Shown: positions 25,723 to 33,815 of the stretch, piece by piece
Layout of the letters: each line of letters begins with the position of its first letter
Numbering within the stretch: position 1 is the stretch's first letter
From: Streptomyces tirandamycinicus
GTDB taxonomy: Bacteria; Actinomycetota; Actinomycetes; Streptomycetales; Streptomycetaceae
Direction: 5' to 3'
Assembly: GCF_003097515.1 (NCBI RefSeq)
Contig: NZ_CP029188.1
Coordinates: forward strand, 7,225,496 to 7,289,495
DNA length: 64,000 bases
Notes under the pieces: model-generated
What the model saw: the letters and a program-made list of their open reading frames with translations, nothing else
Databases searched by the model: none
What the model was told of the DNA's origin: nothing
Program-made: the position numbers and the translations under genes

Positions 25723-25818
25723 AGCGCGCGGCGGAACGGCCGGGAGTCGTCTCGCCCGGTGCGGTGGTCGGCGGAACGGCCGGGAACCCGGCGTCTCACC
25801 TGGATGCTCCTACGGCCG

Positions 25819-27462
25819 TCAGGCGCGCAGCAGATCGGCCAGGAACGGGGCGACGACCCCGGACACCACCTTGCAGTCCAGGACCAGGGTTCCGGGGCAG
25901 CCCGCCTCCCGCCACTCCCGTACGGCGCCGAGGTCGTCGAGCCGGCGCACGGTGAGAGCCCGGGCGCCGAGCCCCCGGGCCACCGTGGCGAAGTCGGTGT
26001 CCGCGAAGGTGGTCGTCGCCGGGTCGGCGCCCTGGGGCAGGTACATGTGCTCCTCGAAGCCGTACGCCGCGTCGTCGTAGACGACCACGAGCGCCGGCTT
26101 CCCCGACCGCGCCAGCGTGTCCAGCTCTGGCAGGCCCATCAGCGCACCTCCGTCGCCGGCGGCCGCGACGGTCAGCCGGTCGGGGCGCCCCACGGCGGCG
26201 CCGACCGCTCCCGCAAGTCCCAGGCCGATGCTCTGGAAGGCGGCGCCCGTGAACACGAACCCCGCCGGGTCGGGCACCCACCAGTACATCGCGGGCCAGG
26301 CGATGAAGTGGCCGCCGTCCAGCACGACCGTGCGTTCCTCGGGCAGCAGCGCGGCCAGGGCCTTCGTCAGGGTGCGCGGGTCGATCCGGTCGGCGGTCGA
26401 CGCGTCGTCGTGGGCGATGCTCCCCCAGCCGGCCCGCGCCTCGGCGACGGCCGCCGCACCCGTACTCCGCCAGCCGGACACCGGTAGGCCGCGCACCTCG
26501 ATCGCGTCGAGCAGCCGGACCGCCACGGCGTGCGCGTCGCCGTGCACCAGGAGGTCGGCGCGGGGCGCCCGTTTGCCCTCGACGAGGTCGACCTGGACGA
26601 CGGTGGCCCCGGGGTCGACGATCCGCCCGCCGTGCAGGGTGAAGGCGTCCAGGCTCGCACCGAAGGCGACGACCACGTCGGCCTCCCCCATCAGGGCCGC
26701 CGCGGACGGTGTCGCGAATCCCCCGCAGATGCCCAGCGACCAGGGGCTCTCCCGGAAGATCCCGCCCGCCATGACGGTGGTCGCGAACAGCGCGCCGAGC
26801 CGGTCGCCGAGCTGCCGCAGGATCTTCCCGGCTCCGGCGTGCCAGGCTCCGAGCCCGGCGAGGATCAGGGGCCGGCGGGCACCGGCCAGAGCGGCGAGCG
26901 CCGCCTCCAGGTCCCGGTCGTCGACGGCGGGCGGCTCGTTCGCCGGGGGCGCCGCCGCCCGCACCGGGCCGGGTACCGGACGGCCGGTCAGATCGCCCGG
27001 CAGCAGCAGGGCGACGGGGCAGCGGCCGCCACGGGCGGTCCGTACCGCCTCGGCGGTCTCCTCGCGTGCCGTCGCCGTGTCGGTGAGCCGGACGACGCGC
27101 ACCCCGACCGCGGCCAGGAGCGCGCTCTGGTCGATGTCGTGCGGCCGGGGGCCGCTCGTCGGCGCGTCGCCGCAGAGCAGTACCACCCCGCTGCGGTTCT
27201 TGGCCGCGTCCGCGAGGGCCGTGACCGCGTTGGTGATGCCGGGGCCGTGGGTGGTGGTGCAGACGGCGACGTCGCCGGTCGACCGGAAGTAGGCGTCGGC
27301 CATCGCCATGGCCCCGCCCTCGTGGCGGGCCGCCGTGTAGTGCACACCCGACGCGGTCAGTGCGGCCGTGGCCAGGATGTTGCCTCCGCCCACGACCCCG
27401 AACGCGTGCCGGACGCCGCTGCCGGCGAGGGTCTGCCCGACGGCTTCCGCGAGTGTGGTCAT
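25819..27462 (-). CDS. Thiamine-diphosphate-dependent enzyme (acetolactate synthase/benzoylformate decarboxylase superfamily)
   Basis: A 547-aa three-domain ThDP enzyme. The catalytic Glu is in YTAARHEGGAMAMADAY (about residue 50) and the ThDP/Mg motif is AAAGDGGALMGLPELDTLAR (about 425), followed by VVVYDDAAYG. It could decarboxylate or ligate a 2-oxo acid such as an arylpyruvate, or make an acyloin. A prephenate dehydrogenase lies two genes upstream, so a tyrosine-pathway 2-oxo acid is a reasonable candidate. No cluster promoter motif is seen; instead an inverted repeat resembling the HxlR operator overlaps the region just upstream of its start. Confidence 0.78.
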   Translation of the reverse strand: MTTLAEAVGQTLAGSGVRHAFGVVGGGNILATAALTASGVHYTAARHEGGAMAMADAYFRSTGDVAVCTTTHGPGITNAVTALADAAKNRSGVVLLCGDAPTSGPRPHDIDQSALLAAVGVRVVRLTDTATAREETAEAVRTARGGRCPVALLLPGDLTGRPVPGPVRAAAPPANEPPAVDDRDLEAALAALAGARRPLILAGLGAWHAGAGKILRQLGDRLGALFATTVMAGGIFRESPWSLGICGGFATPSAAALMGEADVVVAFGASLDAFTLHGGRIVDPGATVVQVDLVEGKRAPRADLLVHGDAHAVAVRLLDAIEVRGLPVSGWRSTGAAAVAEARAGWGSIAHDDASTADRIDPRTLTKALAALLPEERTVVLDGGHFIAWPAMYWWVPDPAGFVFTGAAFQSIGLGLAGAVGAAVGRPDRLTVAAAGDGGALMGLPELDTLARSGKPALVVVYDDAAYGFEEHMYLPQGADPATTTFADTDFATVARGLGARALTVRRLDDLGAVREWREAGCPGTLVLDCKVVSGVVAPFLADLLRA

Positions 27463-27475
27463 CGAGGCTCCCTGC

Positions 27476-27490
27476 GTAGCATGAAACAAC
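27476..27490. promoter_or_regulatory. HxlR-type operator candidate (GTAGCATGAAACAAC)
   Basis: Related to GTTGCGTGAAGCAAC upstream of the AhpD-like gene and to the site before the HxlR gene; here followed by CTACTGGTC, as at 32085 (CCACTGGTC). It lies 14-28 bp upstream of the ThDP enzyme start, so a bound protein would block transcription or initiation. Confidence 0.5.
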
Positions 27491-27571
27491 CTACTGGTCG
27501 TGGACGTGCGCCGCGCGACGCGGCGCGTCCCCGGGCGGACATCCGTCCACCCGGGCCCTGTGCCGTACGGA

Positions 27572-28570
27572 TCAGGCGAGTTCGAAGATGACCTCGCCGA
27601 CGGTCATCTCGATGCGGTTGGTGCGCACCAGCTCCCATCCGCCCGCCTCGAAGACGGACTCCCAGTCCTCCACGGTGGGCAGGAAGGTGCCCATCAGGTC
27701 GTGGCCGAGTTCGAACCCGAGGGTGAAGACCGGCAGTTCGGTGTCGGGCAGCGAGGTGCGCGTGGCGTCGCCGATCAGCAGGCGCCGGGCCTCGGGGAAG
27801 ACCTCGCGCAGTCGGCGCAGCGTGGCCACGCAGTTCTCCCGGGGCCAGAAGTCGTGCCCCATCATGAAGCAGGTGAGGAGTTCGACCTCGGCGTACTCGG
27901 GCCGGGGCTCCAGCCGCAGCACGTCGCCCTGGACGAATGCCGCTCGGTCCGCGAACCCCGCCTCGGCCGCCTCCTTCCGCGCCACGTCGACGGAGGGTTC
28001 GGCGATGTCGATGCCGACCCCGGTGGTGCCCGGGTAGCGGTCGAGGACCTGCATCAGCCGGGCGCCGCTGCCGCAGCCGAGGTCGGCGACGCGGGTGAAG
28101 GGGAAGTCCACCCGGTCCATGGCGGCCCAGAAGGTGGGCGCGTAGGTGATCTGGTCGATCTCGCGGCAGGCGTAGGCGATGGCGGCCGCGTCCCGGCGGT
28201 AGTAGTCGCCCGTGCGGTTCTCGGTGCGCAGGACGGACGGAATCTCGCGGAAGAGCTCGGCGCTGCCGCGGCTGAGCCAGTGGAAGAACGACTTGTTGCG
28301 GTACATGTCGTCGAAGCCGTCCAGGGTGTGGACCACGGCGCCCGCGCGCCGGACCAGTCCGACCGCCGCGAGGGCGCGGAACAGGCCGGTGGTCGACTGC
28401 GGGTCGAGGCCGGCCCGGGCGGCGAAGTCCGCGGTGTCCAGCGTCCTCGCCTGGTACAGCTCGTCGAGCGCGCCGATCTCCCACGCGGCGGCGATCGCCC
28501 AGGCCGCCACGGCGGAGTTGTAGATGGAGGCAATGCCGCGCGCGTTGCCCTGTGCGATGTCAGCAGTCAC
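27572..28570 (-). CDS. SAM-dependent methyltransferase
   Basis: A 332-aa methyltransferase with an N-terminal helical/winged-helix part (IYNSAVAAWAIAAAWEIGALDELYQ) and a Rossmann domain: motif I VADLGCGSGARLMQVL at about 163-178, acidic DIAEPSVDVA, and GDVLRLEPRPEYAEVELL. It resembles class I O-methyltransferases of secondary metabolism that share the dimeric plan, but lacks the classic HxWxDE catalytic motif. The GTG start at 28570 has the cluster promoter motif 81 bp upstream. Substrate unknown; likely a hydroxyl on an aromatic or core unit. Confidence 0.78.
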   Translation of the reverse strand: MTADIAQGNARGIASIYNSAVAAWAIAAAWEIGALDELYQARTLDTADFAARAGLDPQSTTGLFRALAAVGLVRRAGAVVHTLDGFDDMYRNKSFFHWLSRGSAELFREIPSVLRTENRTGDYYRRDAAAIAYACREIDQITYAPTFWAAMDRVDFPFTRVADLGCGSGARLMQVLDRYPGTTGVGIDIAEPSVDVARKEAAEAGFADRAAFVQGDVLRLEPRPEYAEVELLTCFMMGHDFWPRENCVATLRRLREVFPEARRLLIGDATRTSLPDTELPVFTLGFELGHDLMGTFLPTVEDWESVFEAGGWELVRTNRIEMTVGEVIFELA

Positions 28571-28651
28571 TGGTCAGCACCTCGTCCTCGGGACGGTTCA
28601 CGGGGTCGGTCACCCTGGGTTCTTCATGCTTCAAGCCCTCGGTGGCCAGGG

Positions 28652-28667
28652 CATCTCCGATGTTGCT
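28652..28667 (-). promoter_or_regulatory. Cluster promoter motif (GCAACATCGGAGATGC)
   Basis: Copy of the 16-bp element ending 81 bp before the methyltransferase start, with a CATGAA -10-like sequence about 22 nt downstream. Confidence 0.6.
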
Positions 28668-28712
28668 CTGCCCGTCGGGGGCCGCGCCGGGATGCCGCGG
28701 CCCCCCGGCCGG

Positions 28713-28964
28713 TCAGGTCGTCAGCCGCCGTTCCAGAGCACGCTCGACCGAGGTCAGGGGTGTGCTCCGCAGACGCTCCGGGTGCCCGGGAGGCGGGCCC
28801 TGGAGCTCGCCGGCCTCCTCGGCCGGCGGCATCCGGCCGATCCAGATCCAGCCGAAGCCGGCGAGGGCCCGGTAGGCCGAGCCGATCAGGCGCTTGGCCG
28901 GCAGCAGCACGGAGGCGGGCCACCGCCCCGGAGCACGGCGCGGTGCGGTGGAGTCGTTTGTCAC
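28713..28964 (-). CDS. Small hypothetical protein (83 aa)
   Basis: A minus-strand frame from GTG at 28964 (VTNDSTAPRRAPGRW...) fills the gap between the prephenate dehydrogenase and methyltransferase genes. It starts 10 bp after the upstream stop. A short amphipathic or hydrophobic stretch, LIGSAYRALAGFGWIWIGR, could associate with the membrane. I do not recognise a family. A copy of the cluster promoter motif lies 32 bp upstream inside the end of the preceding gene. A later GTG at 28910 would give the spacing usual elsewhere in the cluster. Confidence 0.5.
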   Translation of the reverse strand: MTNDSTAPRRAPGRWPASVLLPAKRLIGSAYRALAGFGWIWIGRMPPAEEAGELQGPPPGHPERLRSTPLTSVERALERRLTT

Positions 28965-28974
28965 GACGCGACCG

Positions 28975-29871
28975 TCACACCCGGTCGCCGGTGCGGGCAT
29001 CTCGTGGAGTGCGGAGCTCGCGGGCCTCCTCCAGCGCCGCCTGCCCCTGCCGTCCCTGCTCCAGGAGCACGGCCAGCTCCAGCGGTGCGGACCCGGCGCC
29101 CTCGCGCAGGACGGCGGCGGCCCGGGTGAGCTGGCCGGCGAGGCGGTCGAGGACGTCGGCGACGGGGCCCGCGTTGTGGGCCAGGACGTCGCCCCACGGC
29201 CACGGGTCGCCGCCCGCGGGGCGGACGGCGTCACGCAGCGCGTCGTCGGCCAGCCCCAGGAGCGCGGTGGAACTGCGGGCGAACCGGGTGGCGAGCGCGG
29301 CCGCGACGAGATGCGGCCCGTGGGACAACTCGGCGGCGACCCGGTCGTGCACATGTGGCTCGAGGTCCAGGCGTCGCGCCCCGCACAGCCCGATCAGGGC
29401 CGCGGCCGTCTCCAGCGCCCAGCCGGGCGTCGTCTCGTACGGGCAGAGGACCCACGGCCGGCCGGTGAACCGGCCCGCGTCGGCGGCGGCCCGGCCGGGT
29501 GCGTCGGGTCCGGCCAGCGGGTGCCCGGGCACATAGCCCTTGAGGTCGCAGCCGCGCAGCTCCGCCTCGGCGCAGATGATCTCCTTCGTGCCGGCCGTGT
29601 CGGTGTAGACGTGTCCCAGTCCCCTGCTCTGCGCCTGGTGCAGGACGTCGACCACGGCGGACGGCGGTGTGGCGATCACGACGATGCCGGCGGGCGGGCG
29701 TCGCGGGGTCCAGCCGGTCCCGGCGCCGAGGGCCACGGCTTCGGCCAGTGCCTGCGGGTCCTCGTCGAGCAGGGCCACGTCGACGCCCGCGCCGGTGAGG
29801 GCGAGGGCCACGGAGGTGCCGGCGGTGCCGCAGCCGATGACGAGGGCGGTGCGCAGCGTGGTCGCGGTCAT
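28975..29871 (-). CDS. Prephenate dehydrogenase (TyrA family)
   Basis: A 298-aa enzyme with an N-terminal NAD(P) fold, LVIGCGTAGTSVALALTGAG, and the prephenate-binding His motif GYVPGHPLAGPD at about residues 110-121. The C-terminal helical dimerisation domain is present, but no ACT regulatory domain. It converts prephenate to 4-hydroxyphenylpyruvate, so a copy free of feedback control would supply tyrosine-derived precursor. Alternatively it is an arogenate-type enzyme. Context with the ThDP enzyme and HpaB-type hydroxylase suggests a tyrosine-pathway acid as a building block. Confidence 0.82.
   Translation of the reverse strand: MTATTLRTALVIGCGTAGTSVALALTGAGVDVALLDEDPQALAEAVALGAGTGWTPRRPPAGIVVIATPPSAVVDVLHQAQSRGLGHVYTDTAGTKEIICAEAELRGCDLKGYVPGHPLAGPDAPGRAAADAGRFTGRPWVLCPYETTPGWALETAAALIGLCGARRLDLEPHVHDRVAAELSHGPHLVAAALATRFARSSTALLGLADDALRDAVRPAGGDPWPWGDVLAHNAGPVADVLDRLAGQLTRAAAVLREGAGSAPLELAVLLEQGRQGQAALEEARELRTPRDARTGDRV
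28997..29012 (-). promoter_or_regulatory. Cluster promoter motif inside the prephenate dehydrogenase 3' end (GCACTCCACGAGATGC)
   Basis: The sequence matches the GCA-N5-G-R-AGATGC pattern and points toward the small 83-aa gene. Being inside coding sequence, and only 32 bp from the annotated start, it is the least certain member of the set. Confidence 0.4.
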
Positions 29872-29987
29872 GGAACCTCCTGGCGGCGGGCGGCTGTCGG
29901 GGCTGGTGGGCTTCGGGACCGCCGGCGCGGTCCGGGTGGGGCGGTCCGGGCGCGGCACGGGACCGCCGGCGCGGTGGCCATGCCCGC

Positions 29988-30797
29988 TCAGTGGTCGCAG
30001 CGGCGGTGGGCGAACTGGCCGGGCGCGCGGCCTTCGCCGGCGGGGCCCCGGTAGGCCTGGGCGATGTCCAGCCAGCGGTCGGCCTCCTCGCCCGTGGCGA
30101 CGAGGGAGAGGTCGTCGCGGTGGCGGCGGCGGGTGACCAGCAGGCAGAAGTCCTCGGCAGGTCCGGTGACCTTGTTCGCGGCCTCCTCGGGGCCGAAGGC
30201 CCAGACCTCGCCGCTGGGGGCGGTCACCTCGATGCGGAAGGGGTCGGCCGGCGGGGTCAGTCCGCGGGACAGATAGCCGAAGTCCCGCGTGAGGAAGGCG
30301 AAGAACACCAGGTGGCGCAGGCGCTCGGTGGGCTCGCGGCGCACACCGAGGGCGTCGGCGATGTCCTGGCCGTGGCCGAAGACCTCCATGATCCCGGCCG
30401 AGGCGAGGACGGCCGGCGGCAGCGGGTTGACCAGCCACGGCACGACCTGGCCCTCGGGGACGGCGGCGAGCGCGTCGACGGACTGCCGGCCCAGGGCGCG
30501 GAAGCGGGCCAGGAGTTGGGCGGGCGGGAACGCGTTGAACTGCTGCAGTGCCGCGTTGACGGCCCCGTCGAAGTCGCCCGCGGCGCCGGCGGCGAGCTTG
30601 GCGAAGCCCTCCGGGTCGGAGGCGGCCGTGCCGGCCAGGTGGAAGATGAAGGTCAGATGGGCGATCTGGTCGGCGATGGTCCAGCCCGGGGCGGGCGTCG
30701 CGGTGTGCCAGGCCTGCTCGTCCAGGCCCTCGACGAGGCGGGCGGTCTCCTCGATGTCGGTGGCGAGGTCCTTCACGACGTCGTTCAGCGTGCTCAT
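29988..30797 (-). CDS. DinB-like/maleylpyruvate isomerase-family protein
   Basis: A 269-aa protein of the mycothiol-dependent maleylpyruvate isomerase N-terminal group (TIGR03086-like). LVEGLDEQAWHTATPAPGWTIADQIAHLTF carries the first metal-ligand His of the DinB four-helix bundle, and EVFGHGQDIADALG the later ones. Members bind a metal and often mycothiol, so detoxification of a reactive thiol-sensitive product or an isomerisation is plausible. The gene starts 46 bp after the AhpD-like gene and likely shares its transcript. Confidence 0.72.
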   Translation of the reverse strand: MSTLNDVVKDLATDIEETARLVEGLDEQAWHTATPAPGWTIADQIAHLTFIFHLAGTAASDPEGFAKLAAGAAGDFDGAVNAALQQFNAFPPAQLLARFRALGRQSVDALAAVPEGQVVPWLVNPLPPAVLASAGIMEVFGHGQDIADALGVRREPTERLRHLVFFAFLTRDFGYLSRGLTPPADPFRIEVTAPSGEVWAFGPEEAANKVTGPAEDFCLLVTRRRHRDDLSLVATGEEADRWLDIAQAYRGPAGEGRAPGQFAHRRCDH

Positions 30798-30842
30798 GAT
30801 CGTGGTCTCCTTCGACGGGGATCGGATGCGGGGTGCCGCCGG

Positions 30843-32045
30843 TCAGGGGCCGGCGGTTGCCGTGGGGCGTACGGGCTCGGTGAAGCCTGTGGGTTCGGTG
30901 TCGTGGGTGGGCTCGGTGATGTGTACGGGCTCGGTGCGGCCCGTGGGCCCGCCAAGGCGTCCGGGCTCGCTGGGGCGTACGGGCCCGCTGAGGCGTACCG
31001 GCTCGCTGGGGCGTACCGGCTCGTCGAGATGTACCGGCTCGGTGAAGCGGGTGCCGATCCGGACCGCGGCGGTGAGCGCCGCCCAGGAGGCGAGCTCCAC
31101 CAGCTCCCGGTCGCCCGGGTGGAGCGCGCGGAACCGCTCGACGTCCGCGGCGGTGATCTGGTGGGGGTTGAGGGCGACGAGGAGCGCCAGCCGGGCGGCG
31201 GGCGTCTGCCGGTCGGTGAGGCCGGCGGTCGACTCCCCCAGCCAGCCGCGGCCGGGGCCGGGCGCGGTGCCGTCGTACCCGGCGAGCCGGGCGTGCAGCA
31301 GTTCGCGTACGGGCTCGGGGATCCAGCGCTCGGCGGCGGCGTCGACGGAGGCGACGGCACGGGCGAGGGCGTCCGCGACGGACGGGGTGGCCTTCGCCCA
31401 GTCCAGCCCGGCCGGCAGCGGCGCGGCGGGGAGCAGGCCGAGCGAGGCGCCGGGCGGCACGGCCGTGCCCGGGTCGGGGCGCATGGCGCGGGCGACCGTC
31501 CGCATGACCGGTCCGCGCCCGGCGGCCGGGGCCGCGTCGGGGACGGGCGAGTCGGGCAGGAAGAGCCGCACCATCCGGTTGAGGTAGTGGAAGACGACGG
31601 CGGTGCCGAGGATCTCGGGGGCCTGCGCCGCGTCGAAGGGCAGCGGCTGCGCGCCCGCCGCCGGGCCGTCGCCGCTGCGGCGCGCCCAGTCGGCGAGCGG
31701 TTCGTGGCCGTCGGCGCCCGGGAGGGTCGCGAGCTTGGCCTCGTGCACCTCGACGCAGTACGGGCAGTCGTTGGCCCGGGACACCGCGGTGGCGACCGCC
31801 TCCTTGGCGGCCCGGCTCACGCACCCTTCGGCGAGGAGGGTCTCACGCAGCAGGAGCCAGGAGGCTGCGAGCGCCTCGGGCGCCGGGGAGTGCAGTGCCA
31901 GGGGCGGGGCGACGACGCCGAACTCCCGTCGTGCCATGGCGTAGACCTCGGCGACCAGGCCCCGGGCCTCGGCGTGCGGGACGGCCGCGATGTGCCGGAT
32001 CTGCCGGAGGGATCCCCTCAGCAGGATTCTTACGAGCGGTCGCAC
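30843..32045 (-). CDS. AhpD-like (carboxymuconolactone decarboxylase family) protein with repeat tail
   Basis: A 400-aa protein. The N-terminal half has the AhpD redox motif ANDCPYCVEVHEAKL (Cys-x2-Cys plus His), typical of peroxidase-coupled disulfide reductases. The second half seems to be a degenerate second AhpD-like domain (GDRELVELASWAALTAAVRIG). The last about 60 residues are ten 6-residue units of the type R-P-S-E-P-V, from an 18-bp DNA repeat. It could protect against radical or thiol stress caused by the enediyne. GTG start at 32045; two tandem HxlR-type operator candidates lie just upstream. Confidence 0.72.
   Translation of the reverse strand: MRPLVRILLRGSLRQIRHIAAVPHAEARGLVAEVYAMARREFGVVAPPLALHSPAPEALAASWLLLRETLLAEGCVSRAAKEAVATAVSRANDCPYCVEVHEAKLATLPGADGHEPLADWARRSGDGPAAGAQPLPFDAAQAPEILGTAVVFHYLNRMVRLFLPDSPVPDAAPAAGRGPVMRTVARAMRPDPGTAVPPGASLGLLPAAPLPAGLDWAKATPSVADALARAVASVDAAAERWIPEPVRELLHARLAGYDGTAPGPGRGWLGESTAGLTDRQTPAARLALLVALNPHQITAADVERFRALHPGDRELVELASWAALTAAVRIGTRFTEPVHLDEPVRPSEPVRLSGPVRPSEPGRLGGPTGRTEPVHITEPTHDTEPTGFTEPVRPTATAGP
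30865..31044 (-). repeat. 18-bp tandem repeat, ten copies, in the AhpD-like gene
   Basis: Ten contiguous 18-bp units such as AGGCGTACCGGCTCGCTG and GGGCGTACGGGCTCGGTG. On the coding strand they give 6-residue units ending E/G-P-V/T. Units nearest 31000 are most alike, suggesting recent expansion. Confidence 0.85.
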
Positions 32046-32069
32046 CGCGGCCTCCTGGTTCTCCTCCTG

Positions 32070-32084
32070 GTTGCGTGAAGCAAC
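32070..32084. promoter_or_regulatory. HxlR-type operator candidate, perfect dyad (GTTGCGTGAAGCAAC)
   Basis: A GTTGC/GCAAC dyad with a 5-bp centre, 24-38 bp upstream of the AhpD-like start, followed by CCACTGGTC. The HxlR gene has nearly the same dyad at the same distance from its start. Confidence 0.6.
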
Positions 32085-32102
32085 CCACTGGTCATATGGA
32101 AG

Positions 32103-32117
32103 GTTCGATGAAGCAAC
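32103..32117. promoter_or_regulatory. Second tandem operator copy (GTTCGATGAAGCAAC)
   Basis: Exactly 33 bp from the first copy, about three helical turns, and again followed by TCACTGATG. It lies between the AhpD-like start and the GMC oxidoreductase stop. Tandem same-face placement favours cooperative repressor binding. Confidence 0.55.
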
Positions 32118-32147
32118 TCACTGATGCCGACGAACCGTTGCGAGGCG

Positions 32148-33815
32148 TCACACTCCGGCGAGCTGCTTCCGCTTCAGCAGGGGCAGCACGCCCTTGCGTC
32201 CGCTCTTGTAGCCGGCGGGGGCCGGGGCGCCGTAGGCGACCGCGATGCCCTTGTCCTGGGCGGCGGCCACGATGTGCGGCACGGCCCGTTCGGCGAGCGC
32301 GGCGATGGTCATGGCCGGGTTGACGGTGAGGGCGCCGGGGACGGCGGATCCGTCCGTGACGAAGATGCCGGAGTGGCCGCGCAGTTCGTTGGTGTCGTCG
32401 AGCGCCGAGGTGTCCGGGTCGTCGCCCATGCGGCAGGAGGCCAGCGGGTGGACGGTGTAGGCGCCGACCAGGTCGTTGGTCCAGGGCATCACCTTGGCGA
32501 GGCCGTCCTTCTCCAGGATCTCCTTCACGTCGGCGTCGGCCTGGTTCCAGCCGTGCCAGGTGTTCTCCGTCGGCCGGTACGAGAGGTTTCCGCGGCCGAG
32601 CATCTGCTGGGAGATGCGGTGGGAGTTGCCGGTGGCCGGCGGCGGGCCGAAGACGCCCTCGTTGTCGTCCTCGGTCATGCAGAAGATGGTCAGCCAGGAC
32701 TTCCAGTTCCTCAGGATCTCCTTCTTCTCCTTGCCGAACCAGGTCGGTCCGGTGGCGTCGGGCACCTGGGCGAGGATGGTGCCGAGGCCCGGCGGGAAGT
32801 AGAGCTGCTCCAGGGAGTAGCGGGAGTACTCCGGCAGCGAGCCGTCGAGCTTGTCCCAGCTGGCCACGGTCGGGCCCTTGCCGATCGCGTTGGCGCCGTA
32901 GGGAAGGTCCCCGCCCCCGCGGGTCAGGCCGAGGATCTCGGCGACCTTGTCCTCGTTGAGGACGGCCGTGTTGAGCCGCTCGCCGTTGCCGGAGAAGTAG
33001 CGGCCGACGGCCCGCGGCATCGTGCCGAGGTGGGCCTCGCTGCGCTGCAGGATCACCGGGGTGGCTCCGGCGCCGGCCGCCATCACGACGATCTTGGCCT
33101 CGATGACGCCCGAGCCGTTCTGGAGGCGGTAGTCCTCGTCGTGGACGATGTTGTAGTGGACCCGGTAGTCGCCGTCCGGGGTTCGGGTCAGATGCTGCAC
33201 CTCGTGCAGCGGGCGGATCTCCGCGCCGTGGGCGATCGCGGCGGGCAGGTAGTTGACGGTGAGCGACTGCTTCGCCTCGAAGCGGCATCCGGCCATCATG
33301 AAGTTGCAGTTGACGCACCGTGAGTTGTCGATCGCGGCGGCGAGCGGATTGGCGGTGCGCCCGGCGTGGTCGCAGGCGGCCGCCCACAGCCCGCCCGCGT
33401 AGGAGGCGTCGCTCCATTCCTGCCTGCTGACCGAGAGGGACTCCTCGATCCGGTCGTACCAGGGATCGAGGGTCTCGCGGCTGACGGACGTCGGCCACAT
33501 CCGGCGGCCGATGCTGCCGTGCCGGTCGAAGACGAACTCGGGGGCTCTCGGCATGGCCGCGAAGTAGACGACGCTGCCGCCGCCGACGCAGTTGCCCCCC
33601 AGCACGCTCATGCCGTCGCCGACGACGAAGTCGAAGATCCGGGTGTAGGAGGAGCCGAGCTTGTAGTCGTGCTCGAACTCGTCGTTCTTCAGCCAGGGCC
33701 CGCGCTCCAGGACGGTGACCTTCGCACCGCCGGCCGCCAGGTGATAGGCGGCGATCGCCCCGCCGAAGCCGCTTCCGATGACCAGGACGTCGGTCTTCTC
33801 GATCGTGGCGCTCAT
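32148..33815 (-). CDS. GMC-type FAD oxidoreductase (enediyne E9-like)
   Basis: A 555-aa glucose-methanol-choline family enzyme. FAD fold: VLVIGSGFGGAIAAYHLAAGG; second site: MSVLGGNCVGGGSVVYFAAMP; C-terminal active-site region: GAYTVHPLASCRMGDDP with the conserved His, and SAVPGALTVNPAMTIAALAERA. A four-Cys patch (RCVNCNFMMAGC) near residue 180 resembles cholesterol-oxidase-like members. E9 oxidoreductases are conserved in nine-membered enediyne clusters and thought to oxidise the nascent core. It overlaps the upstream E8-like gene by 4 nt; together they look like a large subunit plus small partner. Confidence 0.8.
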   Translation of the reverse strand: MSATIEKTDVLVIGSGFGGAIAAYHLAAGGAKVTVLERGPWLKNDEFEHDYKLGSSYTRIFDFVVGDGMSVLGGNCVGGGSVVYFAAMPRAPEFVFDRHGSIGRRMWPTSVSRETLDPWYDRIEESLSVSRQEWSDASYAGGLWAAACDHAGRTANPLAAAIDNSRCVNCNFMMAGCRFEAKQSLTVNYLPAAIAHGAEIRPLHEVQHLTRTPDGDYRVHYNIVHDEDYRLQNGSGVIEAKIVVMAAGAGATPVILQRSEAHLGTMPRAVGRYFSGNGERLNTAVLNEDKVAEILGLTRGGGDLPYGANAIGKGPTVASWDKLDGSLPEYSRYSLEQLYFPPGLGTILAQVPDATGPTWFGKEKKEILRNWKSWLTIFCMTEDDNEGVFGPPPATGNSHRISQQMLGRGNLSYRPTENTWHGWNQADADVKEILEKDGLAKVMPWTNDLVGAYTVHPLASCRMGDDPDTSALDDTNELRGHSGIFVTDGSAVPGALTVNPAMTIAALAERAVPHIVAAAQDKGIAVAYGAPAPAGYKSGRKGVLPLLKRKQLAGV

